Notes: generated by a model not told the origin, from the letters alone. Numbered from the stretch's first letter, positions 24,193 to 32,935 are shown. The stretch: 64,000 nt of DNA from Acidithiobacillus thiooxidans ATCC 19377 (GCF_009662475.1 NZ_CP045571.1:2230501-2294500); one strand, 5' to 3'. A program made the numbers and translations.

Positions 24193-24845
24193 TGCCCAGA
24201 CTGTCCACAATCGGCATCAGCGCACTGGCCGCCATCATTCTGCCCATGGCGGGACTGCTGGCCATTGCCCGCATGGAAGACTGGTCATTCAACTGGACAA
24301 CCTGTCTGCCTCTGGGGTTTTACGAGAAGGAACCTGCTCCGCATCCTGCGCTGAAAGATGGGGACATGGTGGAAGTGTGCCCGTCCACCCGAAACCCGCT
24401 GCATCTGTCCTTTGTGGGGTTTCCTGCTTTCCAGAAAGCCGTTCCCGCAGAGGACAACCCGGCCATGTTACAGGCCGTGCGTGGCCTTTGGCTGCTCCAT
24501 GAACCCCATGGTCCCTGCACCAACAGTCTCATGCCCTTTGCCAAGATCGTCGCGGCGACTGCCGGACAGTTCGTCCGCATTACCCCGCAGGGCGTGTATG
24601 CCAACGGGGATCTGTTGCCAAACAGCCGGGTGGTGGATCAGGTGGATGGCATTTCGGTCATTCACCTGCCCTATGGCGAATACCGGATTCCCAAGGGATA
24701 TTTCTGGGACTATGCCCCCGGTAACTTCGCCTTCACGTCTGCCTACTACGGGCCAGTCCCCCTCTCGCATATCTTGGCCCGCCTGCATCCGGTGCTGGTC
24801 ATTCCCGGCAGCCAGCACTGGTATCATCCGGAAACAAAGGGGTGA
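24192..24845 (+). CDS. traF: TraF-like conjugative peptidase (S26C) with Cys at the Ser position
   Basis: 217 residues. The membrane anchor is about 7-26; WTTCLPLGFY aligns with the TraF motif T-x-S-x-P-x-G-L/F-Y, where Cys38 takes the place of the catalytic Ser. Lys118 in FAKIVAATAGQ is a good candidate for the general base, and VYANGDLL and WDYAPGNFAFTSAYYGPV match the conserved C-terminal boxes. TraF of RP4 trims and cyclises the pilin. The Ser-to-Cys change is striking and may alter the reaction. Confidence 0.85.
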   Translation: MPRLSTIGISALAAIILPMAGLLAIARMEDWSFNWTTCLPLGFYEKEPAPHPALKDGDMVEVCPSTRNPLHLSFVGFPAFQKAVPAEDNPAMLQAVRGLWLLHEPHGPCTNSLMPFAKIVAATAGQFVRITPQGVYANGDLLPNSRVVDQVDGISVIHLPYGEYRIPKGYFWDYAPGNFAFTSAYYGPVPLSHILARLHPVLVIPGSQHWYHPETKG

Positions 24846-24847
24846 CC

Positions 24848-25207
24848 ATGTTGGCACATCCTTATCTGGTTGCGCTTATCCTGTCCTGCCTGATGATCCT
24901 CTGGAAAGCCCTGTCAGAATGGCCCACTGTCCGTCGCCTGGATTTTCGTGATCCGGCAGTCCGTATGTGGACCATAAAACAGGCTTTGAGTTTGAGCATC
25001 AGCGTTATGCTGATTTTCGAGGTATGGATTGGAAATGCCGAACATTTAACGCCGCTTATAGAACGGATGGACCTGGACTGGTGGGGCAGGCTATGCAGTT
25101 TCCTGGTGTTCCTTGCAGCACCCCTGTTTTTGTTTCCTCCAGCCTTGGATAGATGCCAAAAATGGTCTTTGCAGTTACTAAACGCCTTAGCAAGGGAAGA
25201 CCCATGA
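24848..25207 (+). CDS. Membrane protein between traF and virB1
   Basis: 119 residues with three hydrophobic segments (about 3-20, 45-62, 80-100). The ATG is 3 nt after the traF stop and its own stop overlaps the virB1 ATG (ATGA), so it belongs to the operon. Size and place are like TraD/TraC-region small proteins of IncP, but I cannot assign it. Confidence 0.55.
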   Translation: MLAHPYLVALILSCLMILWKALSEWPTVRRLDFRDPAVRMWTIKQALSLSISVMLIFEVWIGNAEHLTPLIERMDLDWWGRLCSFLVFLAAPLFLFPPALDRCQKWSLQLLNALAREDP

Positions 25208-25827
25208 TCCCCGTCACCACACTGGTCCAGCAATGTGCCCCTTTTGTGGCCCCAAAGACCATGGCCGCCATCGTCAAGGTAGAATCGGGCGGCAATCCGC
25301 TGGCCATGGACAATGACAGCACCGGACAGCGTCTGCTGCCCTCCAGTCCTGCACAGGCCAGCGCGTTGCTGATGCGCGCCATGGCCCTTGGGCAGTCGGT
25401 AGACGTGGGAATTGCCCAGGTGAACACGGCCAACTTTGCTGCGTTCGGATTGACACCGGACAATGCTTTCGATGCCTGTACCAATATCCGCGTCGGTGCC
25501 AGAATCCTTGAAGCGGCCTACAGACAGGCCGTGGCGACCTACGGACTCGGGCAAGTGGCCCTGTTCCATGCATTTGAAGCGTACAATTCAGGACAATTGA
25601 TCGGCGACCCCGTTTATGCGGATAAAATCCTGGCGGCCGCCGGTGTGCCTGTCTGGGTGTCTGGCACCGGCGCCTTGCGTTATCACCACCTGGTCCATGA
25701 ACCGCTGGTTTTTACGCTCTCATGGCAGAAGACCTCTCCGGCAGCCAAGTCCTGGCGGACAGCAAAGTCCGTGGTCGTCCGCGACCAACAGATAACAACA
25801 ACCGGGCCGTTTTCACTGCGCTGGTAA
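25204..25827 (+). CDS. VirB1-like lytic transglycosylase
   Basis: 207 residues. AAIVKVESGGNPLAMDN has the catalytic Glu in the E-S-G-G-N motif, SVDVGIAQVNTANF the GxxQ/N block and AYNSGQLIG the A-Y-N-x-G block of the soluble lytic transglycosylase fold. Such enzymes open the peptidoglycan for the type IV secretion channel. No cleavable signal peptide is obvious at the N-terminus (MIPVTTLVQQCAPFVAP), as in many VirB1 homologues of this type. Last gene of the topB operon. Confidence 0.85.
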   Translation: MIPVTTLVQQCAPFVAPKTMAAIVKVESGGNPLAMDNDSTGQRLLPSSPAQASALLMRAMALGQSVDVGIAQVNTANFAAFGLTPDNAFDACTNIRVGARILEAAYRQAVATYGLGQVALFHAFEAYNSGQLIGDPVYADKILAAAGVPVWVSGTGALRYHHLVHEPLVFTLSWQKTSPAAKSWRTAKSVVVRDQQITTTGPFSLRW

Positions 25828-26158
25828 GATCGACTACGCGGCGATAAAGGACTGACGCCAAGTAGGGCAAATGGTCAATCTGATTCATCGGATTCTGTAC
25901 CTTTACCAAGTAACAAGGCGTTCAGCAGGTTCAGTTCGTTTGAGGCCATGAAGTACCGATCATCAATGCAGGCTTCCGGGTTACAGCCTTTCTCGATCGA
26001 GTAGAAGGCAGGCTTTCCAGGCAGCCTGAAACATGGTCTAATCGTACCCTATCGGCATGTAGGCGCAACAACATTTGTGTAACACTTGGTGAAATTAACA
26101 GAAAACTGACGATGTACTTTTTGCGCAACCATAACAGAGAGTTATTTTAAGATTAGCA
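25828..26158. other. Gene-free junction with a possible minus-strand remnant
   Basis: On the minus strand a 57-codon stretch (stop at 25875) reads FYSIEKGCNPEACIDDRYFMASNELNLLNALL-type sequence but lacks a start codon. It looks like the tail of a lost gene. It marks the edge between the topB operon and the cargo block. Confidence 0.4.
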
Positions 26159-26911
26159 ATGGCTATTAATGTAAAACAAATCACTACTGATATCACCCTT
26201 GAGCTGGATGAGGAAGTGATTTCTATGGCAGATTTTCAGAAAGCCACTGACAACTTTTTGGGGTTGGTTAAAGAGCTGTCCAGGCAGGTTACTGGGAATA
26301 AGGCAGATAGCGGTGAATGGTCTGTTAAAGTTTATTCTGGAAGCGCGGCAGTAGGAGTGATGCCGAGCGCACAAAATTTGAATTCTGACAGGGTGCGCGA
26401 AATAATGGTTTCCGGAATTCGCTCTTTGGCTAACGGAGTAAGGCCGGGAGAGTTTTCCGATAAAGCCGTTGAGTATGCAAAATCTCTTGCTTCCTTATTC
26501 AAGAAATCCAAAGTTGAGCCAAATGTAAGGATTTGGTCTAAACAAGAAGAATCTGTTCATGTCGTTCGCAAAGTAGCCACCGAAGCGGACAATCTTCTTG
26601 CCCCAGCCTATGAAGAGCAGGGGGCTGTAGATGGAATCCTTGAGCGCGTGGATGCTCATGGAAAAATGCAATTTGTCATATACGATGTAATTGATGAGCG
26701 CGCTGTGAAATGCGAGGTTACTGAATCTCAATTACAACAGGCACTAGGAAATTTTAAAAAGAGAGTTGAAGTTATCGGCACTGTCAGATTTAGAAAAGAT
26801 GGAATGCCAGTAAGCATAAAGGCGTCGCGTATTGTCAATTTTCCAGATAAAGCTGAAATACCAACTCTTGCGCAGATGAGAGCGTTGCTTGCAGGAGAGG
26901 CTTCCACATGA
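26159..26911 (+). CDS. Hypothetical partner of a PIN-domain protein
   Basis: 250 residues, AT-rich, soluble. The C-terminal third (VDGILERVDAHGKMQFVIYDVIDERAVKC, then a VEVIGTVRFRKDGMPVSIKA strand) looks like a beta-sandwich or OB-like domain. The stop overlaps the ATG of the PIN gene by 4 nt, the usual layout of a toxin-antitoxin pair, yet this upstream protein is far longer than normal antitoxins and has no AbrB, RHH or Phd motif. Role as antitoxin or effector is open. Confidence 0.6.
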   Translation: MAINVKQITTDITLELDEEVISMADFQKATDNFLGLVKELSRQVTGNKADSGEWSVKVYSGSAAVGVMPSAQNLNSDRVREIMVSGIRSLANGVRPGEFSDKAVEYAKSLASLFKKSKVEPNVRIWSKQEESVHVVRKVATEADNLLAPAYEEQGAVDGILERVDAHGKMQFVIYDVIDERAVKCEVTESQLQQALGNFKKRVEVIGTVRFRKDGMPVSIKASRIVNFPDKAEIPTLAQMRALLAGEAST

Positions 26912-27390
26912 CCCATGTTGTATATTGGGACTCAGATGCGTTTCTTGCTCTCATCAATGAAGATAAGTTGCCTGCTGAATTGGCTGATTGTAATGATGTT
27001 TGGGCCACATGTGAGAAGGGATTACTACATATTGTCACTTCAACGCTTACAACTGCTGAAGTGATTCATAAGAAAGGGACTCCCAAGCTAGACCCGTCAA
27101 AGCGTCAATTAGTTAGTAACTTTTTCAGGCAAGATTTTATTAGCCAAAAGCCATTGACTAGAGAAATTGCAGAGCTTGCGCGAGATGTTGTGTGGGACTC
27201 GAATATCCACCCAAAAGATGCAGTTCATGTTGCTACATGCGCATATTATCAAACAAGAGTACTTCACTCGTTTGACGTAAATTTGGTTGGCAAGGGGACA
27301 ATTACCGTTAACGGCTTTACTATAAGCGTTTCAAATCCTAAAGCGGCGACTCAAAGAGAGATTCAAATTGAAAGCCCTGAAAAGTGCTGA
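26908..27390 (+). CDS. PIN-domain nuclease-like protein
   Basis: 160 residues. VVYWDSDAFLALIN supplies the first acidic residues (WDSD rather than the usual DTN), TTAEVIH the central Glu, and HPKDAVHVATCAYY the third acidic residue (Asp in P-K-D-A). These are the features of VapC-type PIN ribonucleases. Coupled by ATGA to the preceding 250-residue gene. Confidence 0.75.
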   Translation: MTHVVYWDSDAFLALINEDKLPAELADCNDVWATCEKGLLHIVTSTLTTAEVIHKKGTPKLDPSKRQLVSNFFRQDFISQKPLTREIAELARDVVWDSNIHPKDAVHVATCAYYQTRVLHSFDVNLVGKGTITVNGFTISVSNPKAATQREIQIESPEKC

Positions 27391-27437
27391 AGACAATATA
27401 AGTATACAGTAACCGGTAACTAATAATTCCACGCTCA

Positions 27438-28346
27438 TCACTCCAATAAATGCAGATACCTACTGCTGGTAGCAATGTTGGCGTGTCCCATGTTTTCCTG
27501 CACCTGGCGTAGATCCATGCCCTTGGCCAGCCATGAACTGGCTGCCGTATGCCGGAGCAAATGCGGGCCGCATTGGGACTTTTCGATGCCTGACCGGATG
27601 AGCAATCGGGATACCATCGTATGCAAGGCCTTGGCGGGAATTGCTTTTCCCTGGTCAGTCACGAACAGTGCATCGCTTTGCGGATGGGAACGATGACGGA
27701 TCTGCAGCCAGTTCCGCATCGCTTCAACGCCTTCCGGCTGGAATCGCACCAGGCGTTCCTTGTTGCCTTTCCCGACCAAGCGGATCCTGCCCTCAAAATA
27801 ATCACCAGCATCCTTAACGGACATGGCCACCACTTCAGACGCTCTAAGCCCCGTATCGAGAATAAAGCGGATCAGCGCCTTGTCGCGCATAGCAGCATAG
27901 GAAGTACCCCGATCTATGTGCGTAAGCAGCCTTTCCATCTCTTGCCATGATAATACGGGAACCAGCCGCTTTTCCTTGAATCCACCCCTGCCGCCGCTTC
28001 TGCGCTCTCTCTGAGCGCGATGTTCTTCCTGATAGGATAAGGCCAGATTAGGTAAGGAATCGTCATTCAGGCTAAGAAACTCATAAAATAGCATCAGGGT
28101 AGCCATTTTAACGTACTGGCTACTCCTCTTGCTTTTCTCCCCATGTTGCCCGGTTCTGATGTATTTCCGCACCATGGCAATACTGACTTCGCTCAGGTCT
28201 TCTACGCCGTCATAATCCAGTGCGTCAAGGAATCTCCGCGCATGCGCACAATAACCGCGAATACTGACCTGCGAGTAAGGATTGGTGAAATTTGGCCCTG
28301 CAAGCCACTTTTCAAACTGCTGAATCCAGCCATCACAGTCGATCAT
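27438..28346 (-). CDS. XerC-like tyrosine recombinase
   Basis: 302 residues from the ATG at 28346. A SAM-like N-terminal domain (about 1-110) is followed by a catalytic domain with TGLRASEVVAM (Arg), HLLRHTAASSW (His-x-x-Arg), MGHANIATSSRYLHL (His and Tyr nucleophile). It resembles plasmid or phage resolvases rather than the element's integrase. A perfect inverted repeat with 6-bp centre lies 28 nt upstream of the start. Confidence 0.85.
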   Translation of the reverse strand: MIDCDGWIQQFEKWLAGPNFTNPYSQVSIRGYCAHARRFLDALDYDGVEDLSEVSIAMVRKYIRTGQHGEKSKRSSQYVKMATLMLFYEFLSLNDDSLPNLALSYQEEHRAQRERRSGGRGGFKEKRLVPVLSWQEMERLLTHIDRGTSYAAMRDKALIRFILDTGLRASEVVAMSVKDAGDYFEGRIRLVGKGNKERLVRFQPEGVEAMRNWLQIRHRSHPQSDALFVTDQGKAIPAKALHTMVSRLLIRSGIEKSQCGPHLLRHTAASSWLAKGMDLRQVQENMGHANIATSSRYLHLLE

Positions 28347-28373
28347 GCCGCTATTTTTCCTCTCTCTGTATCT

Positions 28374-28407
28374 GTAGTGGGAATAATACAGCAATTATTC
28401 CCACTAC
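28374..28407. repeat. Perfect 14-6-14 inverted repeat upstream of the recombinase
   Basis: GTAGTGGGAATAAT and ATTATTCCCACTAC are exact inverted copies around ACAGCA. A 6-bp spacer between inverted arms is the form of Xer/dif-type crossover sites; it could instead be an operator of the recombinase gene. Confidence 0.85.
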
Positions 28408-28474
28408 ACGAACCTCATAATGGCCCCTTTAGGGCGTATTTCTAACAAATCTTATTCCTACATATATCTTACTG

Positions 28475-28503
28475 TTGGCATCTATGTCAATTACAGTGAT
28501 AAA
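28475..28503 (+). promoter_or_regulatory. sigma70-type promoter
   Basis: TTGGCA (28475-28480), 17 nt, GATAAA (28498-28503), 38 nt before the ATG of the following gene. Confidence 0.6.
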
Positions 28504-28540
28504 ATACCATTGTGGTTACGCAAAAAGGAGATTGTTCAAC

Positions 28541-28879
28541 ATGGTTAAGAAAAACACATCGGGTCCGGTCCGTCGGGTTTGTGCGGATATTGTGGGTGAT
28601 GATGCGGTTGATCTGGAGATTCTGGAAGTTTCTCTCGGTATTCAGCGAATCGCCAAAAGCAAAAGCGACCGTGACGGTCTGCTGATAAAATCTGCATTGT
28701 TGGCACTTGGACGCGCTGTTGACGACTATCGTGCAGAAAGTGGAGTAAAGCATCCAGAGTATGAAGCATTCGTTGAATGGCTCAATACTAATGGAAATAC
28801 GCAAGATGCGGCCAAGACGGGTTCTTTTGCGGCGGTTGGTCATTTTCTGGAAAGCGATGGTGAACTCTCTCACGACTAA
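28541..28879 (+). CDS. Hypothetical protein next to the recombinase
   Basis: 112 residues with an AAAGGAG site. Lys-rich N-terminus, then a helical domain (VDLEILEVSLGIQRIAKSKSDRDGLLIKSALLALG) similar in flavour to DNA-binding or partition accessory proteins, but without a recognised motif. Transcribed away from the recombinase from its own promoter. Confidence 0.5.
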   Translation: MVKKNTSGPVRRVCADIVGDDAVDLEILEVSLGIQRIAKSKSDRDGLLIKSALLALGRAVDDYRAESGVKHPEYEAFVEWLNTNGNTQDAAKTGSFAAVGHFLESDGELSHD

Positions 28880-28934
28880 GCCAAGGCTGTGGTCGTGGTG
28901 TGAACAGTTCGCTTTGAACGGCGATCTGGAGCCG

Positions 28935-29885
28935 CTATAGCTCCGGCCCGTTTTTTAATTCACCCAGCTTAATATCCCTGCTCAGCCCAGACAGCAATCC
29001 GTTGACAGCATTCTCGAAATATTTTTCATACCCGTCCTTGCCAAACACCCGGTCAAGTCGTGTCTGGGGCAGAAACCTGGACATTTGGGTGCGAAAAGCA
29101 TCTCCGCCAGCGATCACAGGAACTGCGGCAATCGCCCTCTCCAAAAATTGTGGAAAGCCCTCCAACCCATAATCCGTGATCTTCTTTTTGACCAGACGGG
29201 CGTCCATCCGCGCCCCCTGATGGGACAACCAGGCAATATCCCAAATATCCCGATGTCTGACCCGCGATGGGGTAAACTCCATCTTTTGGTCAACCATTCT
29301 GGAAATGGATGCGGGAAGCGCAATCAGTTTATCCGCAAGAATCTCGTCCATGGACTCGACCGCCACCAAAGGTTGACTACGCCCCTCCAGAACGGAGTAG
29401 TTAATTCGCACTGGAAGAATGTCCCTGGAATATGCCGGCACATTGGCAATTTCCAGTTTGATCTTTTGCCGTGGCAGGTCCGGACGATCCGGGCTGGTCT
29501 GGATCGTGATCATCCATTTATCTACCCGCACTGCCCCATCAAATGGTGCATTCTTGGGTTCCCGGACCGCGATATCCAGACCAAAGCGCTTGCCAATCTT
29601 CCCGGCAATGCAACCTTTGAGGGCAGCCATACTCTTGGCCGAAAAATTCTTTCCACCTGCAAAGTCAAGGTCTTCGCTAAATCGCTCCGAGCCATAACAT
29701 AAGCGCAAAGCGGTTCCGCCCTGAAACACCAGGCCATTTAATAGTCCATCTTCATCCAACGCGCTAAAAATCTCATAATGCAGTAATTCCTTTTCCACCA
29801 CAGGACGGAGAAACCCAAGTCCATCACCCTGCATGGCCAAACTCACATATCGCGCAAAATCGTTTTCATTCATCATCCACCTCAT
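28935..29885 (-). CDS. abiEii: AbiEii-type nucleotidyltransferase toxin
   Basis: 316 residues. FQGGTALRLCYGSERFSEDLDFAGG holds the G-S/T-x-x-R-x-S-x-D-x-D nucleotidyltransferase core, and ESMDEILADKLIALP is the conserved C-terminal block of the AbiEii group. The toxin of this type IV-like system transfers nucleotides to an RNA target (tRNA in related enzymes). A start at 29876 or 29873 is possible. It overlaps the antitoxin gene by about 20 nt. Confidence 0.85.
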   Translation of the reverse strand: MRWMMNENDFARYVSLAMQGDGLGFLRPVVEKELLHYEIFSALDEDGLLNGLVFQGGTALRLCYGSERFSEDLDFAGGKNFSAKSMAALKGCIAGKIGKRFGLDIAVREPKNAPFDGAVRVDKWMITIQTSPDRPDLPRQKIKLEIANVPAYSRDILPVRINYSVLEGRSQPLVAVESMDEILADKLIALPASISRMVDQKMEFTPSRVRHRDIWDIAWLSHQGARMDARLVKKKITDYGLEGFPQFLERAIAAVPVIAGGDAFRTQMSRFLPQTRLDRVFGKDGYEKYFENAVNGLLSGLSRDIKLGELKNGPEL

Positions 29886-30408
29886 TTAGATCAATCATGT
29901 TCACGTTCCGTCCCACACGATAAAGGTCCTGAATGGCGGCCTGCTTCTTGGCAATCCGTAAAGGGCGTCCCTTGACGATCAACGTTCTTTCCAGAAGATC
30001 CGGAATGCTCCGCCGGGTATGCGTGAATTCAATCGTTCCAAATGGGGTCTTGTGGAGCCCTCTTGCGCCGGTGGTCATGACCGTCAGGCGATCGATGGGG
30101 ATCTGGGAAATCACCCCATATTCCGAGAGAATGCTTTCCAGGGAAACGTAACTGAAATCTCCCGGGCGCAGGGCCTGCGCGATATGCTCGATCAGCCAGC
30201 CCCTGTGTCGCGCCACAGCTGGGCCAAAAACATAGATACCGCGAGCGGCGCGTACCAGAAGTCTGTCCTGGCACATGCGCTGCAAACTCTTTTCCAGCGC
30301 TTTCTCGCTATCCTGCGGAAAAATCTTTTCCAGATCCCGCCGGGCATAGACGACAAGACTTTTCTGTTCCAGAGCGGACAGGCGATTCAGCAGATCCATG
30401 CGTTTCAT
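29866..30408 (-). CDS. abiEi: AbiEi-type antitoxin
   Basis: 180 residues from the ATG at 30408. The N-terminal winged helix (NRLSALEQKSLVVYARRDLEKIF ... LVRAARGIYVFG) represses the operon and the C-terminal domain (GPAVARHRGWLIEHIAQALRPGDFSYVSLESILSEYG) neutralises the toxin in known AbiE systems. First gene of the pair. A phage-defence and element-stability function is established for the family. Confidence 0.85.
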   Translation of the reverse strand: MKRMDLLNRLSALEQKSLVVYARRDLEKIFPQDSEKALEKSLQRMCQDRLLVRAARGIYVFGPAVARHRGWLIEHIAQALRPGDFSYVSLESILSEYGVISQIPIDRLTVMTTGARGLHKTPFGTIEFTHTRRSIPDLLERTLIVKGRPLRIAKKQAAIQDLYRVGRNVNMIDLNEVDDE

Positions 30409-30474
30409 GTATGTGATAACCAGACAGTTATGTAGGGTTTCTATGCACATAGTAGCACATGCTCTGCAGCCTGC

Positions 30475-32868
30475 CTAGCCAGTATCTTCTCCCTGCATAT
30501 TGTTCGATCCCATCAGTCTATGCAGGTCGGCCTTGTCCTGCTTACGCTCCACCCGGGTGCTGTCGGGCCGCCATTCGTCGCTACCATCCGGTAAAAGGAT
30601 ATCCCGGAACTCGGGCACGGTCTCCTGAATCAACTGGACCGTTTCGTCCAGGGCGAACATGGCATCCTGGATGTCCACACTGTCTGTCCCGCCCGTTTCC
30701 TCGCTATCTGCCACTCCCTGCGTATCTGCCGTCTCTGTCGCCGGCGTGTCCGTCGCCTGCAAACCCTCCACGGAAACGGGCGCGGTAACTGGTGTGACCT
30801 GATCATCCGGCCCATCCATTCCCTCGAAAGGATCGCCCTCTGGTGCACCGGGCTGTACCGTAGGTGCGATCACCCCGCTATGTCCCAGGATTTTCTCGTA
30901 ATCAATCCGCTCGACAATCTCTACCCCATGGGCTGGCGGCGGAATCTGCGCCCGTTCAAGAAATGTGGGATTCCTGAAATAGAGGATCTGCCGACCATAG
31001 ACGGGCGCGAAACCTGCCACCAACACCAGCATGTCACCCGCCTTGACGATGTCTGACCCGCGTTTTTCGGGACCACGCAGCCGCAGCACTTCGTCCGGCG
31101 TGAGCAGATCGCGGCCCTGAAACTGTATGGACCGGCTCTGGCCTTTGGGCGAGGGAATGAACCCGCCTTCCATGCTTTGTGTGACATTCTCCATGGACAC
31201 AGTTTTTTTGCCGAGCTGTTTGGAGACCCATTCGGCCGTGCTGATTTCGTTGGGCGCGTAGATCACCCGGACATGGCAGTTGTTGATGATAACGCCGCCA
31301 CCCGACTTGCCATAACCCCGGTTCTCGTCTTCCAGTTGACTCTTGTCCTGGGTAATCAGGTACAGCTTGACGTTGTAACCCGCAAGGAATGCGATGGAAT
31401 CCAGGAAGATATCCATCTTCCCCAGGGACGGGAATTCGTCTAGCAGCATGAGCAGCGGGTGCTTGCCGATGCAGGCCATGCGCCCGCCTTTTTCAGTGAG
31501 ACGATCCTCGCTGGTAAACTTCGAGACAATCTGGTTCAGGACAAGCCGGATCAACGGCTTCAGGCGGTTCTTGTCCTCCGGACTGGTCACCAGATACAGG
31601 GAAACCGGCTGGTCGGCATCCTGCAGGTCCTTGATCCGGAAATCCGAATACTCCGTCCATTTGGCAACAATGGGGTCCCGGTACAGGGACAGGAAACTCA
31701 TCATGGTCGAAATCACGCCCGACTTCTCGTTAGCTGCCTTGTTCAGCATTTCCTTGGCAGACTGGGCGATAACCGGATGGACCTTGGTGTCCCGTCCCGC
31801 CCCGTCTTTCCAGTGAAAACGCCCTGACGGGTCATGCTCGGTGCTGATCATGACCTTGAATGCGTCATCAACTTCCTGCAGCGCGGGATTGTTGAGATAG
31901 GCTGCTACACCCCGCAGGGTCTTGTCCTTTTCGGCATACAGCACATGCAGAATCACCGAAGTCAGCAGGGCGAAGCCCGTCTTCTGCCAGTGGTCATTCA
32001 AGCCTTTACCGTCCGGGTCCACGATCATGGTGGCGATGTTCATCACGTCTTTCACTTCAAAAGTGGAACCGACGCGGATTTCTTCCAGTGGGTTGAAGTG
32101 ACAGCACTGGTCTTCCTTGCCCTGATCTTCATCACCGGCCATTCCGAAACCCGGATTGAATTTCAGGATACCCTGCCCGATGGTCTGCCGGTATCCTGCC
32201 GTGAGCAGATAGTTTTCGCCCTTGATATCATGCACCACGACGGACTCCTGCCAGCCGCCGAGCAGGGTGGGCAGTACCAGGCCCACGCCCTTGCCGGAAC
32301 GGGTCGGCGCGAAGGCGATGATATGTTCGGCACCGGCGTGCTGCAGGTATTCCGTCTGATCCTTCTCGTTGACGAATCCACCCACATAGCACACCCGGTT
32401 GCTGGGCTTTTGTCCTTTGGCGGGCAACAGAGACATGGCGCAGGCTTCCTTTCGCGTTGCCCAGTGTGCCGAGCCGTGCAGGTCGGTTTCAAATTGCTGA
32501 TTCCAAAGACGGTTGGAACGAATGAACTGCCAGATCCCCACGCCAAGAGTTGGTACGGCAGTAACAATCCCGGCAAACATCACGGCCTGCTGCATCAGAG
32601 GATAGGCCCAGAACTGCCAGGCCATTTTGCCGAATTCGACAGGCGAATAGACGGGCAGCCCGAAGAGGGGCTTCGGGACGTAGCCGGGAAAGAAGTTCGG
32701 GGCGTACCGGCCGATCTCGAAGTGGACACTGAGGCTTGCGCCCAAATAGGCTGCGGCCACGGCGGCAAAGAGGGTGGCGAAAAGGCCCAGAAATGGGGCA
32801 TTGCGAATGGCCCGCTGTTTGCGGTAGTCCAGCAGGTTTTGTTCGGGGCCGTGGGTCTTGGCAGACAT
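30475..32868 (-). CDS. traG: VirD4/TraG-type coupling protein
   Basis: 797 residues. Two N-terminal membrane helices (about 27-47, 92-113) precede the ATPase. Walker A is APTRSGKGVG (187-196), Walker B is LLMLLDEFPSLGK, and FDIVHDIKGENY-type strands surround them. The last 130 residues are a Pro/Thr/Asp-rich acidic extension beyond the RP4 TraG length. The protein is the inner-membrane pump that links the relaxase complex to the secretion channel. It is transcribed leftward from a back-to-back promoter pair shared with traB. Confidence 0.95.
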   Translation of the reverse strand: MSAKTHGPEQNLLDYRKQRAIRNAPFLGLFATLFAAVAAAYLGASLSVHFEIGRYAPNFFPGYVPKPLFGLPVYSPVEFGKMAWQFWAYPLMQQAVMFAGIVTAVPTLGVGIWQFIRSNRLWNQQFETDLHGSAHWATRKEACAMSLLPAKGQKPSNRVCYVGGFVNEKDQTEYLQHAGAEHIIAFAPTRSGKGVGLVLPTLLGGWQESVVVHDIKGENYLLTAGYRQTIGQGILKFNPGFGMAGDEDQGKEDQCCHFNPLEEIRVGSTFEVKDVMNIATMIVDPDGKGLNDHWQKTGFALLTSVILHVLYAEKDKTLRGVAAYLNNPALQEVDDAFKVMISTEHDPSGRFHWKDGAGRDTKVHPVIAQSAKEMLNKAANEKSGVISTMMSFLSLYRDPIVAKWTEYSDFRIKDLQDADQPVSLYLVTSPEDKNRLKPLIRLVLNQIVSKFTSEDRLTEKGGRMACIGKHPLLMLLDEFPSLGKMDIFLDSIAFLAGYNVKLYLITQDKSQLEDENRGYGKSGGGVIINNCHVRVIYAPNEISTAEWVSKQLGKKTVSMENVTQSMEGGFIPSPKGQSRSIQFQGRDLLTPDEVLRLRGPEKRGSDIVKAGDMLVLVAGFAPVYGRQILYFRNPTFLERAQIPPPAHGVEIVERIDYEKILGHSGVIAPTVQPGAPEGDPFEGMDGPDDQVTPVTAPVSVEGLQATDTPATETADTQGVADSEETGGTDSVDIQDAMFALDETVQLIQETVPEFRDILLPDGSDEWRPDSTRVERKQDKADLHRLMGSNNMQGEDTG

Positions 32869-32906
32869 CGACTGTTTTTCTCCCGTCGAAAGCAGTACAG
32901 CGAAAG

Positions 32907-32914
32907 GGTATAGC
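32907..32914 (-). promoter_or_regulatory. GCTATACC box, copy 12 (minus strand, for traG)
   Basis: The box ends 38 nt before the traG start. It is back-to-back with copy 13, 13 nt between the two, so the two promoters probably compete for the same factor space. Confidence 0.75.
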
Positions 32915-32927
32915 CAAACGAGATTCA

Positions 32928-32935
32928 GCTATACC
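32928..32935 (+). promoter_or_regulatory. GCTATACC box, copy 13 (for traB)
   Basis: Ends 33 nt before the TTG start of traB. With copy 12 it forms an inverted pair. Confidence 0.75.

Noticed and set aside
28928-28956. Terminator hairpin GGAGC/GCTCC before the abiEii stop
   Set aside because: Six bases separate the stem from the T run and the stem is only five pairs; not convincing.
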